DNA of 64,000 bases, taken from assembly GCF_013149785.1 (NCBI RefSeq), contig NZ_JABEZU010000001.1, positions 1,550,001-1,614,000 on the forward strand, in the 5' to 3' direction. Shown here in pieces: positions 24,265 to 34,669 of this stretch. This DNA is from Isoptericola halotolerans. Lineage in GTDB: Bacteria; Actinomycetota; Actinomycetes; Actinomycetales; Cellulomonadaceae. The notes beneath the pieces were generated by a model that made no database searches, was not told the origin of the DNA, and saw only the letters and a program-made list of their open reading frames with translations. How positions within the stretch are numbered: position 1 is the stretch's first letter; each line of letters opens with the position of its first letter. The position numbers were made by a program, and so were the translations under genes.

Positions 24265-25881
24265 GTGACATCCCCGACCGACCGCATCCGACCTGCGGAT
24301 CCCGTCCCACGTCGGCTGGCCGACCTGGTCGCGGCGTTCGACCTGGCCACGGCCCCCTCGGCGTCGACCGCGCCGGACGCCGCGACGTCCCGCACCACGG
24401 TGTCGGCCGTGGCGAGCGACAACCGGACCGTGGCACCGGGCGACCTCTTCGTCGCCCTGCCCGGAGCCCGCAGCCACGGTGCGCGGTTCGCCGCGGACGC
24501 GGTGCGGCGCGGAGCCACGGCGGTGCTCACCGACCCTGCGGGCGCGGCAGGTCTCGCGGACCTCGCGGTCCCCGTCCTGGTCACCCAGGACCCCCGGCTG
24601 GTGCTCGGACCGGTCGCGGCCTGGGTGCACGGTGAGCCGGCCGAGCACCTGGCGACGTTCGCGGTCACCGGGACGAACGGCAAGACGACGACGACGTACC
24701 AGCTCGACCATCTGCTGCGTGGGCTGGGGCACCGGGCCGGCCTCGTGGGTACCGTGGAGACACGGGCGGGCGACCAGGTCCTGCCGAGCCGCCTGACGAC
24801 CCCCGAGGCGGCCGACCTGCAGGCGCTGCTGGCGACGATGCGCGAGGTCGGGGTCGACGCGCTGGCGATGGAGGTCTCGTCCCACGCGATCGCGATGCAC
24901 CGCGTCGACGGCATCGTCTACGACGTGGCCGGGTTCACCAACCTCAGCCAGGACCACCTGGACTTCCACGGTGACCTGCCGACGTACTTCGCCGCCAAGG
25001 CCGACCTGTTCACGCCGCAGCGCTCGCGGCGCGGCGTCGTGGTGGTGGACGACGCCTGGGGCGAACGGATGGCGGCCACCGCCGGCGTGCCGGTCGAGAC
25101 GGTTCGCACCGTCCCGGCCCGCGGCGACGCCCCGGCCGCGGACTGGACCGTCGGCGACGTCACGCCCCATGGCACCGGTTCGGCCTTCACCCTCACCCAC
25201 GCCGACGGACGTGCCGTGCGCACCTCCACGTCGCTGCCGGGCGACTTCAACGTGTCCAACGCGGCCCTCGCGGTCGTCATGGTGCTCGCCTCCGGGGTCC
25301 CCCTGGACGAGGTGGCCACCGCGCTCGCCGGGGTCGACGGGCTGTCCGCCCGCGTACCCGGGCGGATGGAGGTCGTCGGTGCGGGCGGCGACGGTCACCC
25401 GCGGGTGGTCGTCGACTTCGCGCACAACACCGACGCGCTCGAGCTCGCGCTGGCAGCGCTGCGCCCGACGACGCCGGGCCGGTTGGTGGTGGTCTTCGGC
25501 GCGACCGGTGACCGTGACCCGGGCAAGCGGCCGGCGATGGGATCGGCGGCCGTCGCCGGTGCCGACGTCGTCGTGCTGACGGACGACGACCCGCACGACG
25601 AGGACGCCGCGAAGGTCCGTGCCGAGGTGCGGGCCGGCGCGACCGCCGCCCAGGAGACCGCGCGGGCGGCAGGACGTGACGTCGACCTCGTCGAGGTGGC
25701 CCCCCGCGGCGAGGCGATCCGGCGGGCGGTGCTCGAGGCCGGTCCGTCCGACACCGTGCTCGTCGCCGGTCGCGGGCACGAGACCATCCAGGAGGTCAGG
25801 GGCGTCGACCTCGAGCTGGACGACCGTCTCGAGGCACGCAGCGCCCTGCGTGCCCGCGCAGAGAGGACCCCTTCCGCATGA
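24265..25881 (+). CDS. murE: UDP-MurNAc-tripeptide synthetase MurE
   Basis: ATP-dependent addition of the third stem-peptide residue to UDP-MurNAc-L-Ala-D-Glu. 538 aa with the Mur ligase ATP loop [12 protein letters not shown] near 135, TTPEAADLQALL, the carbamylated-Lys region (YFAAKADLF), NLSQDHLDFHG and a C-terminal domain. The amino-acid-reading motif is DDDPHDE rather than the DNPR of meso-diaminopimelate enzymes, so the Arg that contacts the distal carboxylate is absent. This favours L-Lys or L-Orn, as in Cellulomonas relatives. 28 bp after ftsI; its end overlaps murF by 4 bp. Confidence 0.93.
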   Translation: MTSPTDRIRPADPVPRRLADLVAAFDLATAPSASTAPDAATSRTTVSAVASDNRTVAPGDLFVALPGARSHGARFAADAVRRGATAVLTDPAGAAGLADLAVPVLVTQDPRLVLGPVAAWVHGEPAEHLATFAVTGTNGKTTTTYQLDHLLRGLGHRAGLVGTVETRAGDQVLPSRLTTPEAADLQALLATMREVGVDALAMEVSSHAIAMHRVDGIVYDVAGFTNLSQDHLDFHGDLPTYFAAKADLFTPQRSRRGVVVVDDAWGERMAATAGVPVETVRTVPARGDAPAADWTVGDVTPHGTGSAFTLTHADGRAVRTSTSLPGDFNVSNAALAVVMVLASGVPLDEVATALAGVDGLSARVPGRMEVVGAGGDGHPRVVVDFAHNTDALELALAALRPTTPGRLVVVFGATGDRDPGKRPAMGSAAVAGADVVVLTDDDPHDEDAAKVRAEVRAGATAAQETARAAGRDVDLVEVAPRGEAIRRAVLEAGPSDTVLVAGRGHETIQEVRGVDLELDDRLEARSALRARAERTPSA

Positions 25882-27284
25882 TCGAGCTCACCGCCGCCGA
25901 GGTCGCCGCCGTCACCGCCGGCTCGCTGCACGCGGACGCCGCCGTGGCTGTGACGGGACCGGTGGTCGTCGACTCGCGGCAGGTCGTCCCCGGAGCGCTG
26001 TTCGTGGCCGTGGCCGGCGAACGGGTCGACGGTCACGGCTTCGCTGCCGCCGCGGTGGAGGATGGTGCTGCCCTCGTCCTGGCGACGCGGCCGGTGCACG
26101 GCGTGCCGTGCGTCGTGGTGGACGACGTCCAGGTCGCGCTCGGAGCGCTCGCCCGCACGGTGCTCGCCCGGTTGCGGGAGTCCGGCGAGGTGCGGGTCGT
26201 GGCCGTCACGGGCTCGGTCGGCAAGACGACGACCAAGGACCTGCTCGGCCAGCTCCTCGCCCCGGACACGGGCGCCGAGGCGATCGTCGTGCCGGCAGGG
26301 TCGTTCAACAACGAGATCGGGCTCCCGCTGACGGTCCTGCGGGCGACGCCGGCGACCCGGGTCCTGGTGCTGGAGATGGGTGCCGACGCCCCGGGCAACA
26401 TCGCCGACCTGACGGGTATCGCCCCGCCCGACGTCGGCATCGTGCTCGCGGTCGGCACGGCGCACCTGGGCCGGTTCGGCGACGTCGAGACCATCGCGCG
26501 GACCAAGGGGGAGATGGTCGAGGGGGTGCTGCCCGGCGGCACGGTGGTGCTCAACGTCGACGACTCGCGCGTGGCGGCGATGGCCGGCCGTGCCGCGCCG
26601 TCGACGGCGGTGGTCACCTTCGGCACGATCTCCTCGGCCGACGTGCGTGCTCGCGGCGTGGAGGTCGACGCCGGCCGGGCACGGTTCACCCTGGTCACCC
26701 CGGAGGGCGAGGCACCCGTGGCGCTGCGTCTGGTGGGGGCGCACCACGTCACCAACGCCCTGGCAGCTGCCGCGGCCGCCCGTCGGCTCGGCGTCTCTCT
26801 CGAGGACGTCGCCGCGCGGCTCTCGACGGCGACGCCGCTGAGCCCGCACCGCATGGCGGTGACCGAGCGCGGCGACGGGGTCACGATCGTGGACGACTCG
26901 TACAACGCCAACCCGGACTCGATGCGGGCCGCGTTGCGTACCCTGGCCGTGATGGCGGGGCGCACCCGCCGGTCGGTCGCCGTCGTCGGGGAGATGCGCG
27001 AGCTCGGCGACGCCGCGCGCGTGGAGCACGACGCGATCGGACGGCTCGCGGTCCGGCTGAACGTCAAGCGTCTCGTCGTCGTCGGCGAGGGGGCGTACCA
27101 CGTCCACGAGGGAGCCCAGCAGGAGGGCTCCTGGGGAGAGGAGTCGGTGTTCGTGCCCGATCTGGAGACCGCCCGTGCGGTCCTGGCGGCCGAGCTGACG
27201 GCCGGTGACGTGGTCCTGGTCAAGGCGTCCCAGGGCTCCGGCCTGTGGCGGCTGGCCGACCAGCTGGTGGAGGCCGACGCGTGA
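25878..27284 (+). CDS. murF: UDP-MurNAc-tripeptide:D-Ala-D-Ala ligase MurF
   Basis: Adds D-Ala-D-Ala to complete the UDP-MurNAc-pentapeptide. 468 aa, with the N-terminal domain ([14 protein letters not shown]), ATP loop [11 protein letters not shown] at 111-121, [21 protein letters not shown], and the C-terminal [12 protein letters not shown] and GEMRELG motifs. ATG overlaps murE (ATGA); the end overlaps mraY (GTGA). Confidence 0.95.
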   Translation: MIELTAAEVAAVTAGSLHADAAVAVTGPVVVDSRQVVPGALFVAVAGERVDGHGFAAAAVEDGAALVLATRPVHGVPCVVVDDVQVALGALARTVLARLRESGEVRVVAVTGSVGKTTTKDLLGQLLAPDTGAEAIVVPAGSFNNEIGLPLTVLRATPATRVLVLEMGADAPGNIADLTGIAPPDVGIVLAVGTAHLGRFGDVETIARTKGEMVEGVLPGGTVVLNVDDSRVAAMAGRAAPSTAVVTFGTISSADVRARGVEVDAGRARFTLVTPEGEAPVALRLVGAHHVTNALAAAAAARRLGVSLEDVAARLSTATPLSPHRMAVTERGDGVTIVDDSYNANPDSMRAALRTLAVMAGRTRRSVAVVGEMRELGDAARVEHDAIGRLAVRLNVKRLVVVGEGAYHVHEGAQQEGSWGEESVFVPDLETARAVLAAELTAGDVVLVKASQGSGLWRLADQLVEADA

Positions 27285-28363
27285 TCGCCGTCCTCGCTGC
27301 CGCCGGGGTGTCGCTGCTCGTCGCGCTGCTCGGCACACCGCTGTTCATCAAGTTCCTGATACGCCGCAACTACGGGCAGTTCGTCCGGCAGGACGGTCCG
27401 ACGGCGCACTTCACGAAGCGTGGCACTCCCACGATGGGTGGTGTCGTCATCATCGGGGCCACGCTGCTCGGCGTGGCGGCGTCGATGATCCTCGCGGGCC
27501 GGCCCCCGAGCGCCTCGGCGCTGCTGGCGCTGTACCTCATGACGGGGCTGGGGCTCGTCGGCTTCCTCGACGACTTCACCAAGATCCGCAAGCAGCGCTC
27601 CCTCGGGCTGACGGCGCGCGCCAAGATCGTCGGCCAGGGGTTCGTGGGGATCTCGTTCGCCGTGCTCGCCCTGCAGTTCCCCAACGCGAACTCCCGCACC
27701 CCGGCCTCGACCCGGATCTCGTTCCTGCGCGACACGAACCTGGACCTCGCCTTCGCCGGGGCGACGGTGGGGCTGATCCTGTTCGTGATCTGGGCCAACT
27801 TTCTCATCACGGCGTGGTCGAACGCCGTCAACCTCACCGACGGGCTCGACGGCCTGGCCACGGGGTCGTCGCTGATCGTCTTCGGCGCCTACGTGCTGGT
27901 CGGCATCTGGCAGCTCAACCAGTCGTGCCAGCGCCTCGCCGCGGCCGGTCCGGGGTGCTACGAGGTGCGCGACCCGCAGGACCTGGCGGTCGTCGCGGCC
28001 GCGATCATGGGTGCGTGCGTCGGCTTCCTGTGGTGGAACGCGAGCCCGGCGAAGATCTTCATGGGCGACACCGGCTCGCTCGCGCTGGGTGGCGCCCTGG
28101 CCGGGCTGTCGATCCTCAGCCGGACCGAGATCCTCGCGGCGATCATCGGTGGGCTGTTCGTCATCATCGTGATGAGCGACATCATCCAGATCGGCTCGTT
28201 CAAGATGACCGGCAAGCGGGTGTTCAAGATGGCCCCGCTGCACCACCACTTCGAGCTGTCCGGGTGGGGCGAGGTGACGATCGTCATCCGCTTCTGGCTC
28301 ATCGCCGGGTTCTTCGCGGCGCTGGGGATGGGGATCTTCTACGCCGAGTGGGTCGTCAGTTGA
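27281..28363 (+). CDS. mraY: Phospho-MurNAc-pentapeptide transferase MraY
   Basis: Integral membrane enzyme that transfers phospho-MurNAc-pentapeptide to undecaprenyl phosphate, making lipid I. 360 aa and about ten membrane segments. Active-site motifs: [16 protein letters not shown] (Asp pair and Lys), [27 protein letters not shown] and the APLHHHFEL histidine loop. The GTG at 27281 overlaps the murF stop; the frame is open further upstream but only as a murF shadow. Confidence 0.96.
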   Translation: MIAVLAAAGVSLLVALLGTPLFIKFLIRRNYGQFVRQDGPTAHFTKRGTPTMGGVVIIGATLLGVAASMILAGRPPSASALLALYLMTGLGLVGFLDDFTKIRKQRSLGLTARAKIVGQGFVGISFAVLALQFPNANSRTPASTRISFLRDTNLDLAFAGATVGLILFVIWANFLITAWSNAVNLTDGLDGLATGSSLIVFGAYVLVGIWQLNQSCQRLAAAGPGCYEVRDPQDLAVVAAAIMGACVGFLWWNASPAKIFMGDTGSLALGGALAGLSILSRTEILAAIIGGLFVIIVMSDIIQIGSFKMTGKRVFKMAPLHHHFELSGWGEVTIVIRFWLIAGFFAALGMGIFYAEWVVS

Positions 28364-29811
28364 CCCAGGACGCCGGTCCCTCCGCCGGGGCGGGCGGGGC
28401 GGTCGACCTCGTCGACGGCCGCCGCGTGGTGGTCGCCGGGCTCGGGGTCACCGGACGGGCCGTCGTCTCGGCGCTGCAGGGCCGGGCGGCCTCGGTCACG
28501 ACGGTGGACGCCCGGGCCGTGGACGCCGACGTGCGCGGGGCGGACGCCTCGGACCCGCAGGTCGTCGCGCGCCTCCTGACCGGCGCGGACCTCGTGGTCG
28601 TCTCGCCGGGGTGGCCACCGACGGCGCCGCTGCTGTCGGCGGCACGGGCCGCGGGCGTGCCGGTGTGGAGCGAGGTCGAGCTCGCCTGGCGGCTGCGCGC
28701 CGGCGCGCCGTGGCTGGCGGTGACCGGGACGAACGGCAAGACCACGACCGTGCAGATGCTCGCCTCGATCCTCACGGCAGCCGGGCTGCGGACCGCCGCG
28801 GTGGGCAACGTCGGCACCCCGGTGCTGCAGGCTGCGCAGGATCCCGGCCTCGACGTGCTCGCCGTCGAGCTGTCCAGCTTCCAGCTCCACCACACGTCGT
28901 CCATGGCGGTCGAGGCCGGCGCCGTCCTCAACGTCGCCGCCGACCACCTGGACTGGCACGGGTCGCTGGACGCCTATGCCGCCGCCAAGGGTCGCGTCTA
29001 CGCCGGCGCGCAGGTCGCCTGCGTCTACAACGTGGCCGACCCGCGCACCGAGCAGCTGGTGCGCGACGCCGACGTCGCCGAGGGGGCGCGGGCCGTCGGC
29101 TTCACGCTCGGCGCCCCGGGGCCGGGTCAGCTCGGCGTGGTCGAGGACGTCCTGGTGGACCGTGCGTTCCACGCCCCTGCGGACGCCCGTGACAGGCTCC
29201 GGACCGCCGCCGAGCTGGGGACCCTGGCCGACCTGGCCCACCTGGGACCGGACGGGGCACCGCCGCACGTGGTCGCGGACGCTCTCGCCGCCGCGGCGCT
29301 CGCCCGTGCCCACGGGGTGGAGGCCCGGGCCGTGCGCGACGGTCTGCGGGCGTTCCGTCCCGACGCGCACCGTGCCGCCGTCGTCCGCACGCTCGACGGC
29401 GTGGCCTACGTCGACGACTCCAAGGCCACGAACGCCCACGCGGCTGCCGCGGCGCTGGCGGCCTGCGCACCCGGGACCGCCGTGTGGATCGCCGGGGGGA
29501 TGGCCAAGGGCGCCTCCTTCGACGACCTGGTCTCGAGCCGGGCCGACCGGCTGCGAGCGGCCGTCGTCCTCGGGACGGACCCTGCCCCCTGGACGGACGC
29601 CCTGGCGCGACACGCACCCGAGGTCCCGCTGGTCGTGGTCGATCCCGGCGACACTGGGACCGTGATGCACCGGGCGGTCAGCGCCGCGCGGGAGCTCGCC
29701 GTCCGCGGCGACACCGTGCTGCTCGCACCCGCCGGGGCGTCGATGGATCAGTTCTCGTCCTACGCCGAGCGGGGTGACGCCTTCACCGCCGCGGTGCGGG
29801 ACCTGGCGTAG
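28360..29811 (+). CDS. murD: UDP-MurNAc-L-alanine:D-glutamate ligase MurD
   Basis: Adds D-Glu to UDP-MurNAc-L-Ala. 483 aa from a TTG start that overlaps the mraY stop (TTGA), in keeping with the 4-bp overlaps of the cluster; an in-frame GTG at 28348 is the alternative. Motifs: GLGVTGRAV (N-terminal Rossmann), [13 protein letters not shown] (ATP loop), [20 protein letters not shown] and [11 protein letters not shown]. It ends with TAG, 8 bp before ftsW. Confidence 0.94.
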   Translation: MTQDAGPSAGAGGAVDLVDGRRVVVAGLGVTGRAVVSALQGRAASVTTVDARAVDADVRGADASDPQVVARLLTGADLVVVSPGWPPTAPLLSAARAAGVPVWSEVELAWRLRAGAPWLAVTGTNGKTTTVQMLASILTAAGLRTAAVGNVGTPVLQAAQDPGLDVLAVELSSFQLHHTSSMAVEAGAVLNVAADHLDWHGSLDAYAAAKGRVYAGAQVACVYNVADPRTEQLVRDADVAEGARAVGFTLGAPGPGQLGVVEDVLVDRAFHAPADARDRLRTAAELGTLADLAHLGPDGAPPHVVADALAAAALARAHGVEARAVRDGLRAFRPDAHRAAVVRTLDGVAYVDDSKATNAHAAAAALAACAPGTAVWIAGGMAKGASFDDLVSSRADRLRAAVVLGTDPAPWTDALARHAPEVPLVVVDPGDTGTVMHRAVSAARELAVRGDTVLLAPAGASMDQFSSYAERGDAFTAAVRDLA

Positions 29812-29819
29812 GGAGCACG

Positions 29820-31055
29820 ATGGCCACCACCACCGGGGCACGGACCGAGGTCCGGCCGTGGCTCGGCCAGTGGAACTCCACGGTGACCAGCTACTACCTG
29901 CTCGTGGGTGCGACCGGACTGCTGCTCGTCATCGGGCTGGTGATGGTCTTCTCGAGCACGGCCGTCACCTCCATCGCCGCCGGGGACTCGCCGTACGCCG
30001 CCGGACTGGTCCAGGCGCGCTTCGCGCTGGTCGGCATCCCGTTCATGGTGGTGGCCATGCGGCTACCGGTGCGTTGGTACAAGCGTCTCGCGTGGCCGGG
30101 GCTCGTGGTCGCGCTCGGCCTGCAGTCGCTGACGCTGGTGCCCGCCTTCGGGCTGGGCAAGGGCGGCAACGTCGGCTGGGTGCACCTGGGCGGCGGCGTC
30201 GTCATCCAGCCCGCGGAGGTGAGCAAGGTGGCGCTCGCCGTGTGGCTCGGGGCCGTGCTCGGGCGCAAGCAGCACCTCCTGGGCTCGTGGGGTCACGTCT
30301 TCCTGCCGGCGGTTCCCGGCGCGCTCGTGCTGCTCGGCCTGGTGCTCGGGGGCCACGACCTCGGCACCGTGCTGGTGATGGCGGGTCTCGTGGCCGGCGC
30401 GCTGTGGGTCTCCGGCGCCCCGGCCAGGATGCTGGCCCTCGGCGGAGCTGTCGCGGCGTTCGTCGTCGTGGCGTTCTTCGTGGTCGGCAACGACAACCGC
30501 ATGCAACGGATCACCTCGACCTACGGCGGCTGCACGGATCCGCAGGGCGACTGCTACCAGGCGCTGCACGGGCTCTACGGGCTCGGCACCGGTGGGTTCT
30601 TCGGGGTCGGGCTCGGCGCGAGCAGGGAGAAGTGGCGGTACCTGCCGGAGGCGCACAACGACTTCATCTACGCCATCATCGGCGAGGAGCTCGGGCTGCT
30701 GGGCACCCTGCTGGTGCTCGCCCTGTTCGCCGTGCTGGGCGTGGCGATGGCACGGGTGATCCGCCGGCACCCGGACCCGTTCGTGAAGATCACCACGGCC
30801 GCCGTCGCCTGCTGGGTGGTGGGGCAGGCGCTGCTCAACATCGGGGTGGTCATCGGGCTCCTGCCCATCATCGGCGTGCCGCTCCCGCTCGTCTCCGCCG
30901 GAGGGTCCGCGCTGGTGACCACGATGGCCGCGCTCGGGATGGTGATGAGCTTCGCCCGTTCGGAACCGGGGGCCGCCGAGGCCTTCGCCGCCCGGCGGGG
31001 GGTCGTGCGGCGCTCGATGACGGTGCTCGGCCGGGGTCGCGTCGCGGCCCGGTAG
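29820..31055 (+). CDS. ftsW: Septal peptidoglycan glycosyltransferase FtsW (SEDS)
   Basis: SEDS-family lipid II polymerase that works with FtsI at the septum. 411 aa with about ten membrane segments. Signature elements include the catalytic-loop region with VGWVHLGG, QPAEVSKVALA, the large extracellular loop (STYGGCTDPQGDC, with a Cys pair) and PEAHNDFIYAIIGEELG. The ATG at 29820 has GGGAG upstream. Its stop codon TAG forms the first half of a -10-like element for murG. Confidence 0.94.
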   Translation: MATTTGARTEVRPWLGQWNSTVTSYYLLVGATGLLLVIGLVMVFSSTAVTSIAAGDSPYAAGLVQARFALVGIPFMVVAMRLPVRWYKRLAWPGLVVALGLQSLTLVPAFGLGKGGNVGWVHLGGGVVIQPAEVSKVALAVWLGAVLGRKQHLLGSWGHVFLPAVPGALVLLGLVLGGHDLGTVLVMAGLVAGALWVSGAPARMLALGGAVAAFVVVAFFVVGNDNRMQRITSTYGGCTDPQGDCYQALHGLYGLGTGGFFGVGLGASREKWRYLPEAHNDFIYAIIGEELGLLGTLLVLALFAVLGVAMARVIRRHPDPFVKITTAAVACWVVGQALLNIGVVIGLLPIIGVPLPLVSAGGSALVTTMAALGMVMSFARSEPGAAEAFAARRGVVRRSMTVLGRGRVAAR

Positions 31056-31058
31056 GGT
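31053..31058 (+). promoter_or_regulatory. -10 element TAGGGT overlapping the ftsW stop codon
   Basis: The TAG stop of ftsW is the first half of TAGGGT, seven bases before the murG GTG. It may drive a leaderless murG transcript; alternatively AGGG serves as a short Shine-Dalgarno sequence. Confidence 0.35.
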
Positions 31059-31065
31059 CCGTGGG

Positions 31066-32217
31066 GTGAACAGCTCCTCAGTGCGATCCGTCGTGCTGGC
31101 CGGCGGCGGGACCGCCGGCCACGTCAACCCCTTGCTCGCCGTCGCCGACGAGCTCCGAGCCCGTGAGCCCGAGGCGTCGTTCCTCGTCCTGGGCACCGCC
31201 TCCGGGCTGGAGGCCGAGCTCGTCCCGGCCCGCGGCTACGAGCTGCGCGAGGTCCCCCGGGTGCCGCTGCCGCGGCGCCCGAGCGTGGACCTGCTGCGGC
31301 TGCCCGGCCGGCTGGGCGTCGCCGTCCGGGCGGCCGAGGCCGCGATCGACGAGATCGACGCGCAGGCGGTCGTCGGTTTCGGCGGGTACGTCTCGACGCC
31401 CGCCTACCTGGCTGCCCGACGGCGAGGCGTGCCGGTGGTGATCCACGAGCAGAACGCGCGCCCCGGGCTGGCGAACCGGCTCGGAGCCCGGTGGGCGGCA
31501 GCCGTGGCGACCACGTTCGAGCAGACCGCGCTGCCGGGGGCGACCTGCGTCGGGCTGCCGCTGCGCGCGGAGATCGCCGCGCTGGTCGACGCCCGGCAGG
31601 ACGACGCCGTCGCAGCGCGGGCGCGGGCTGCGGACGTCCTGGGGCTGGACCCGTCGCTGCCGACCCTCCTGGTGACGGGCGGTTCGTCAGGGGCCGTGCG
31701 CGTGAACGAGGCCGTGGCCGGGGCGGCCGGGGCGCTCCTCGGCGCCGGCGTGCAGGTCCTGCACCTGACGGGCAAGGGCAAGGACGCGGCGGTGCGCGAC
31801 GTCGTCGACCGTGCGGTGGCTGCCGGCGGGCACGAGGCGTCGCGCTACCAGGTACGCGAGTACCTGCCCGAGATGCACGAGGCGCTGGCCGCGTGCGACC
31901 TGGTCGTGGCGCGGTCCGGTGCCGGCACGGTCTGCGAGCTGGCGGCCCTGGGGCTGCCCGCCGTCTACGTCCCGCTGCCCGTGGGCAACGGTGAGCAGCG
32001 TCTGAACGCCGCCGGGGTCGTCGGGGCGGGCGGCGGCCTCCTGGTCGAGGACGCGCAGTTCGACGCGGCCTGGGTCGCGGACTACGTGCCGGGCCTCGTG
32101 GTCGACGCCGACCGGCTCGGGCCGATGGCCGACGCGGCGCGCTCGGTCGGGGTCCGCGACGCCGCCGCGCGGGTGGCGGACCTGGTGGCCGGTGCTGTCG
32201 CCGGACGCGCCCGATGA
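31066..32217 (+). CDS. murG: MurG, GlcNAc transferase forming lipid II
   Basis: Peripheral membrane GT-B glycosyltransferase that adds GlcNAc to lipid I. 383 aa with the G loops GGGTAGHVNPLLAVADEL (about 10-27) and VTGGSSGAVRVNE, HEQNARPGLANR, and the UDP-binding C-terminal motif ARSGAGTVCELAALGLPAVYVPLP. The GTG at 31066 is 10 bp after ftsW; the end overlaps murC by 4 bp. Confidence 0.95.
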   Translation: MNSSSVRSVVLAGGGTAGHVNPLLAVADELRAREPEASFLVLGTASGLEAELVPARGYELREVPRVPLPRRPSVDLLRLPGRLGVAVRAAEAAIDEIDAQAVVGFGGYVSTPAYLAARRRGVPVVIHEQNARPGLANRLGARWAAAVATTFEQTALPGATCVGLPLRAEIAALVDARQDDAVAARARAADVLGLDPSLPTLLVTGGSSGAVRVNEAVAGAAGALLGAGVQVLHLTGKGKDAAVRDVVDRAVAAGGHEASRYQVREYLPEMHEALAACDLVVARSGAGTVCELAALGLPAVYVPLPVGNGEQRLNAAGVVGAGGGLLVEDAQFDAAWVADYVPGLVVDADRLGPMADAARSVGVRDAAARVADLVAGAVAGRAR

Positions 32218-33716
32218 GCGACGCCGCGAGCCCCGGTCCGGTGCCGTTGGCCGAGCTCGGCCGGGTCCACCTGGTGGGTGTCGGTGGGGCCGGGGTGTCG
32301 GTGGTCGCGCGGCTGCTGGCGGCCCGAGGGGTCCACGTCCAAGGTTCGGACGCGGCGGAGAGCCCCGCGCTGGCCGCTCTGCGTGCTGACGGGGTACGGG
32401 TCTGGGTGGGGCACGACGCGTCGCACGTGCTCGACGCCGACGGCCGCGCGGTGGTCGACACCGTCGTGGTGTCCTCGGCGGTGCGTGAGTCGAACCCGGA
32501 GCTCGCGGCGGCGCGAGCCGCCGGGCTGCGTGTGCTGCACCGGTCCGAGGCGCTGGCCTCGCTGATGGCCGACCGGCGCGCGATCGCGGTGGCCGGGGCG
32601 CACGGCAAGACGACGACCTCGGCCATGGTGGCAATCGTCCTGCGTGCCGGCGGGCTGGACCCGTCGTTCGCGATCGGTGGGACGGTGCGTCTCGACGGTG
32701 GTCGAGCCGTACCCGGCGGGCATGCCGGTTCCTCGGACGTCCTGGTCGCGGAGGCTGACGAGTCGGACGGCTCGTTCCTCAACTACGCCCCGACGGTCGC
32801 CGTGGTGACGAACGTCGAGGCCGACCATCTCGACCACTACGGCTCTCAGGAGGCGTTCGAACGAGCCTTCGTCGACTTCGCCGCCAGGATCGTCCCGGAC
32901 GGCTGGCTCGTGGCCTGCGCCGACGACCCCGGGTCGGCGGCGCTCGCGACGGCCCACCGCGACGCCGGTCGGCAGGTCGTGACGTACGGCACCCGGGAGG
33001 ATGCCGACGTCGTCGTGGGGGACGTCGTCGTCGGCGCCGGGACGGTGCGTGCCACGGTGGCCGGGGGGCCGCTCGGTCGGGAGCCCCGAGCGCTGGAGCT
33101 GCAGGTACCCGGTGCGCACAACGCGCTGAACGCCACGGCGGCGGTCGTGGTGGCGACGCTGCTGGGTGTCCCGGCGGCCACCGCCGTGCACGGGGCGACC
33201 GGGTTCGTCGGCACCGGCCGGCGGTTCGAGCCCCGGGGCGAGGTGGACGGTGTGCGGGTCTTCGACAGCTACGACCATCACCCCACCGAGGTCGAGGCGC
33301 TGCTGCGTGCAGCCCGCCCGGTCGCGGGGGAGGGGCGGGTGGTCGTCCTGTTCCAGCCGCACCTGTACTCGCGGACGCGCGCCTTCGCGGGGCGGTTCGC
33401 CGACGCGCTCGCGCTCGCCGACGAGGTGGTGGTCACCGGTGTGTACCGGGCGCGCGAGGACCACGACCCGACCGTCACGGCACGGACCATCACGGACCTG
33501 TCGCGCGGGACGGGCTCGGGAGGTGCGCTGCGGCCGGTCGAGGACCGCGTGGAGGCGGCTCGGGTCGCCGCCGACCTGGCACGTCCGGGGGACGTGCTGC
33601 TCACCGTCGGGGCGGGCGACGTGACCGAGCTCGGTGGGGTGATCCTCGACCACCTCGCCGCGCGGTCCGGCGTGGCGCGCGACGACCGGGGGCCCGACGG
33701 CGCGACCATGGGGTGA
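32214..33716 (+). CDS. murC: UDP-MurNAc:L-alanine ligase MurC
   Basis: ATP-dependent attachment of L-Ala to UDP-MurNAc, the first amino acid step. 500 aa with VHLVGVGGAGVSVVARLL (UDP-MurNAc Rossmann motif), AGAHGKTTTSAM (ATP loop, about 125), EADESDGSFLNY, NVEADHLDHYG, DSYDHHPTEVEALL and FQPHLYSRTRAF. ATG overlaps murG (ATGA). Confidence 0.96.
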   Translation: MSDAASPGPVPLAELGRVHLVGVGGAGVSVVARLLAARGVHVQGSDAAESPALAALRADGVRVWVGHDASHVLDADGRAVVDTVVVSSAVRESNPELAAARAAGLRVLHRSEALASLMADRRAIAVAGAHGKTTTSAMVAIVLRAGGLDPSFAIGGTVRLDGGRAVPGGHAGSSDVLVAEADESDGSFLNYAPTVAVVTNVEADHLDHYGSQEAFERAFVDFAARIVPDGWLVACADDPGSAALATAHRDAGRQVVTYGTREDADVVVGDVVVGAGTVRATVAGGPLGREPRALELQVPGAHNALNATAAVVVATLLGVPAATAVHGATGFVGTGRRFEPRGEVDGVRVFDSYDHHPTEVEALLRAARPVAGEGRVVVLFQPHLYSRTRAFAGRFADALALADEVVVTGVYRAREDHDPTVTARTITDLSRGTGSGGALRPVEDRVEAARVAADLARPGDVLLTVGAGDVTELGGVILDHLAARSGVARDDRGPDGATMG

Positions 33717-34669
33717 TGCGTCCGCCACCCCGTCCTCGCACGCCCCAGCGCCCGTCGCGTCCTGCGTCGGGCGGGGGGGAGACCGCGACGTCCGCGGGCA
33801 GCGCGGCGTCGGCCCGGAGCGCGTCCTCGCCTGAGCCCCCGCACCGTCCGAGGACGTCCGCCGGCCGGGAGGTCGAGCGCGTGCCGTCCGGGACGCGTGC
33901 GGCGCGAGCCCCGAGGAGCACGGCGCGTGAGGACCGGGTCACGGGGGCGATGGCGGACCGGCTCGCCGAGCGGTCGGCGATGCGGCGGCACCGCTCGTGG
34001 CGGATGGTCGTCGCCGCCGTCCTCGCCCTCGTGCTGCTCGGTGGCGCCGGGTGGGTGGTCGGCTGGTCGGACCTGCTGGCGTTGGAGAGCGGCGGCGTGA
34101 CCGTGTCCGGCGAGGGCAGCACCGTGGACGCGGACGCCGTCCGGGAAACGGTCGAGGCTGCCGTCGGGACGCCCCTGGTGCGGGTGGACACGGGGGCCCT
34201 GCGGGACGAGATCCTCGCGATGCGCGGTGTCAAGGACGTCACGGTCGCACGATCCTGGCCGCGGGGGATCGACGTCGCCCTGACGGCCAGGGTGCCGGTG
34301 GCGGCGGTTCCGGACGGCGGTCGCTACGTGCTGCTGGACGACGAGGGGGTGCGGGTCGGCTCACGCAAGAAGGTGCCCTCGAGCCTCCCCGTCGTGTCGG
34401 TGCCCCTGGACGAGGAGTCGGCGGGGAGCCTGCGGGCGGCGCTGGCGGTCGTCTCGGCCCTGCCTGCGGACCTGGCGCGCGAGGTCGAGCAGGTCAGCGC
34501 CCAGACCCAGGACGATGTCGAGACCCTCCTGCGCGACGGCGTGAGCGTGCGATGGGGCGGCGAGACGAACCTGCCGTTGAAGCTGGAGGTCGTCCTCACG
34601 CTGCGGGAGGTCGCGCAGGACGCCGGCGTGATCGATGTCTCGTCTCCCGAGCTGCCGGTGACACGGTGA
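33716..34669 (+). CDS. ftsQ: Divisome protein FtsQ
   Basis: Bitopic division protein that links FtsZ-side and septal components. 317 aa: a long cytoplasmic tail rich in Pro, Arg and Ser (1-94), one membrane segment (MVVAAVLALVLLGGAGWVVGW-like stretch near 95-116), a POTRA domain (GVTVSGEGSTVDADAVRETVEAAVG ...) and a beta domain (YVLLDDEGVRVGSR). ATG at 33716 shares one base with the murC stop (TGATG); the GTG at 33713 is the alternative. The open space to ftsZ (189 bp) is the only real gap in this part of the cluster. Confidence 0.88.
   Translation: MRPPPRPRTPQRPSRPASGGGETATSAGSAASARSASSPEPPHRPRTSAGREVERVPSGTRAARAPRSTAREDRVTGAMADRLAERSAMRRHRSWRMVVAAVLALVLLGGAGWVVGWSDLLALESGGVTVSGEGSTVDADAVRETVEAAVGTPLVRVDTGALRDEILAMRGVKDVTVARSWPRGIDVALTARVPVAAVPDGGRYVLLDDEGVRVGSRKKVPSSLPVVSVPLDEESAGSLRAALAVVSALPADLAREVEQVSAQTQDDVETLLRDGVSVRWGGETNLPLKLEVVLTLREVAQDAGVIDVSSPELPVTR

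Noticed and set aside
32856-32873. TCGAAC-GAGC-CTTCGT inside murC as a LexA box
   Set aside because: The right half-site matches only four of six positions and the position is mid-gene with no promoter nearby.
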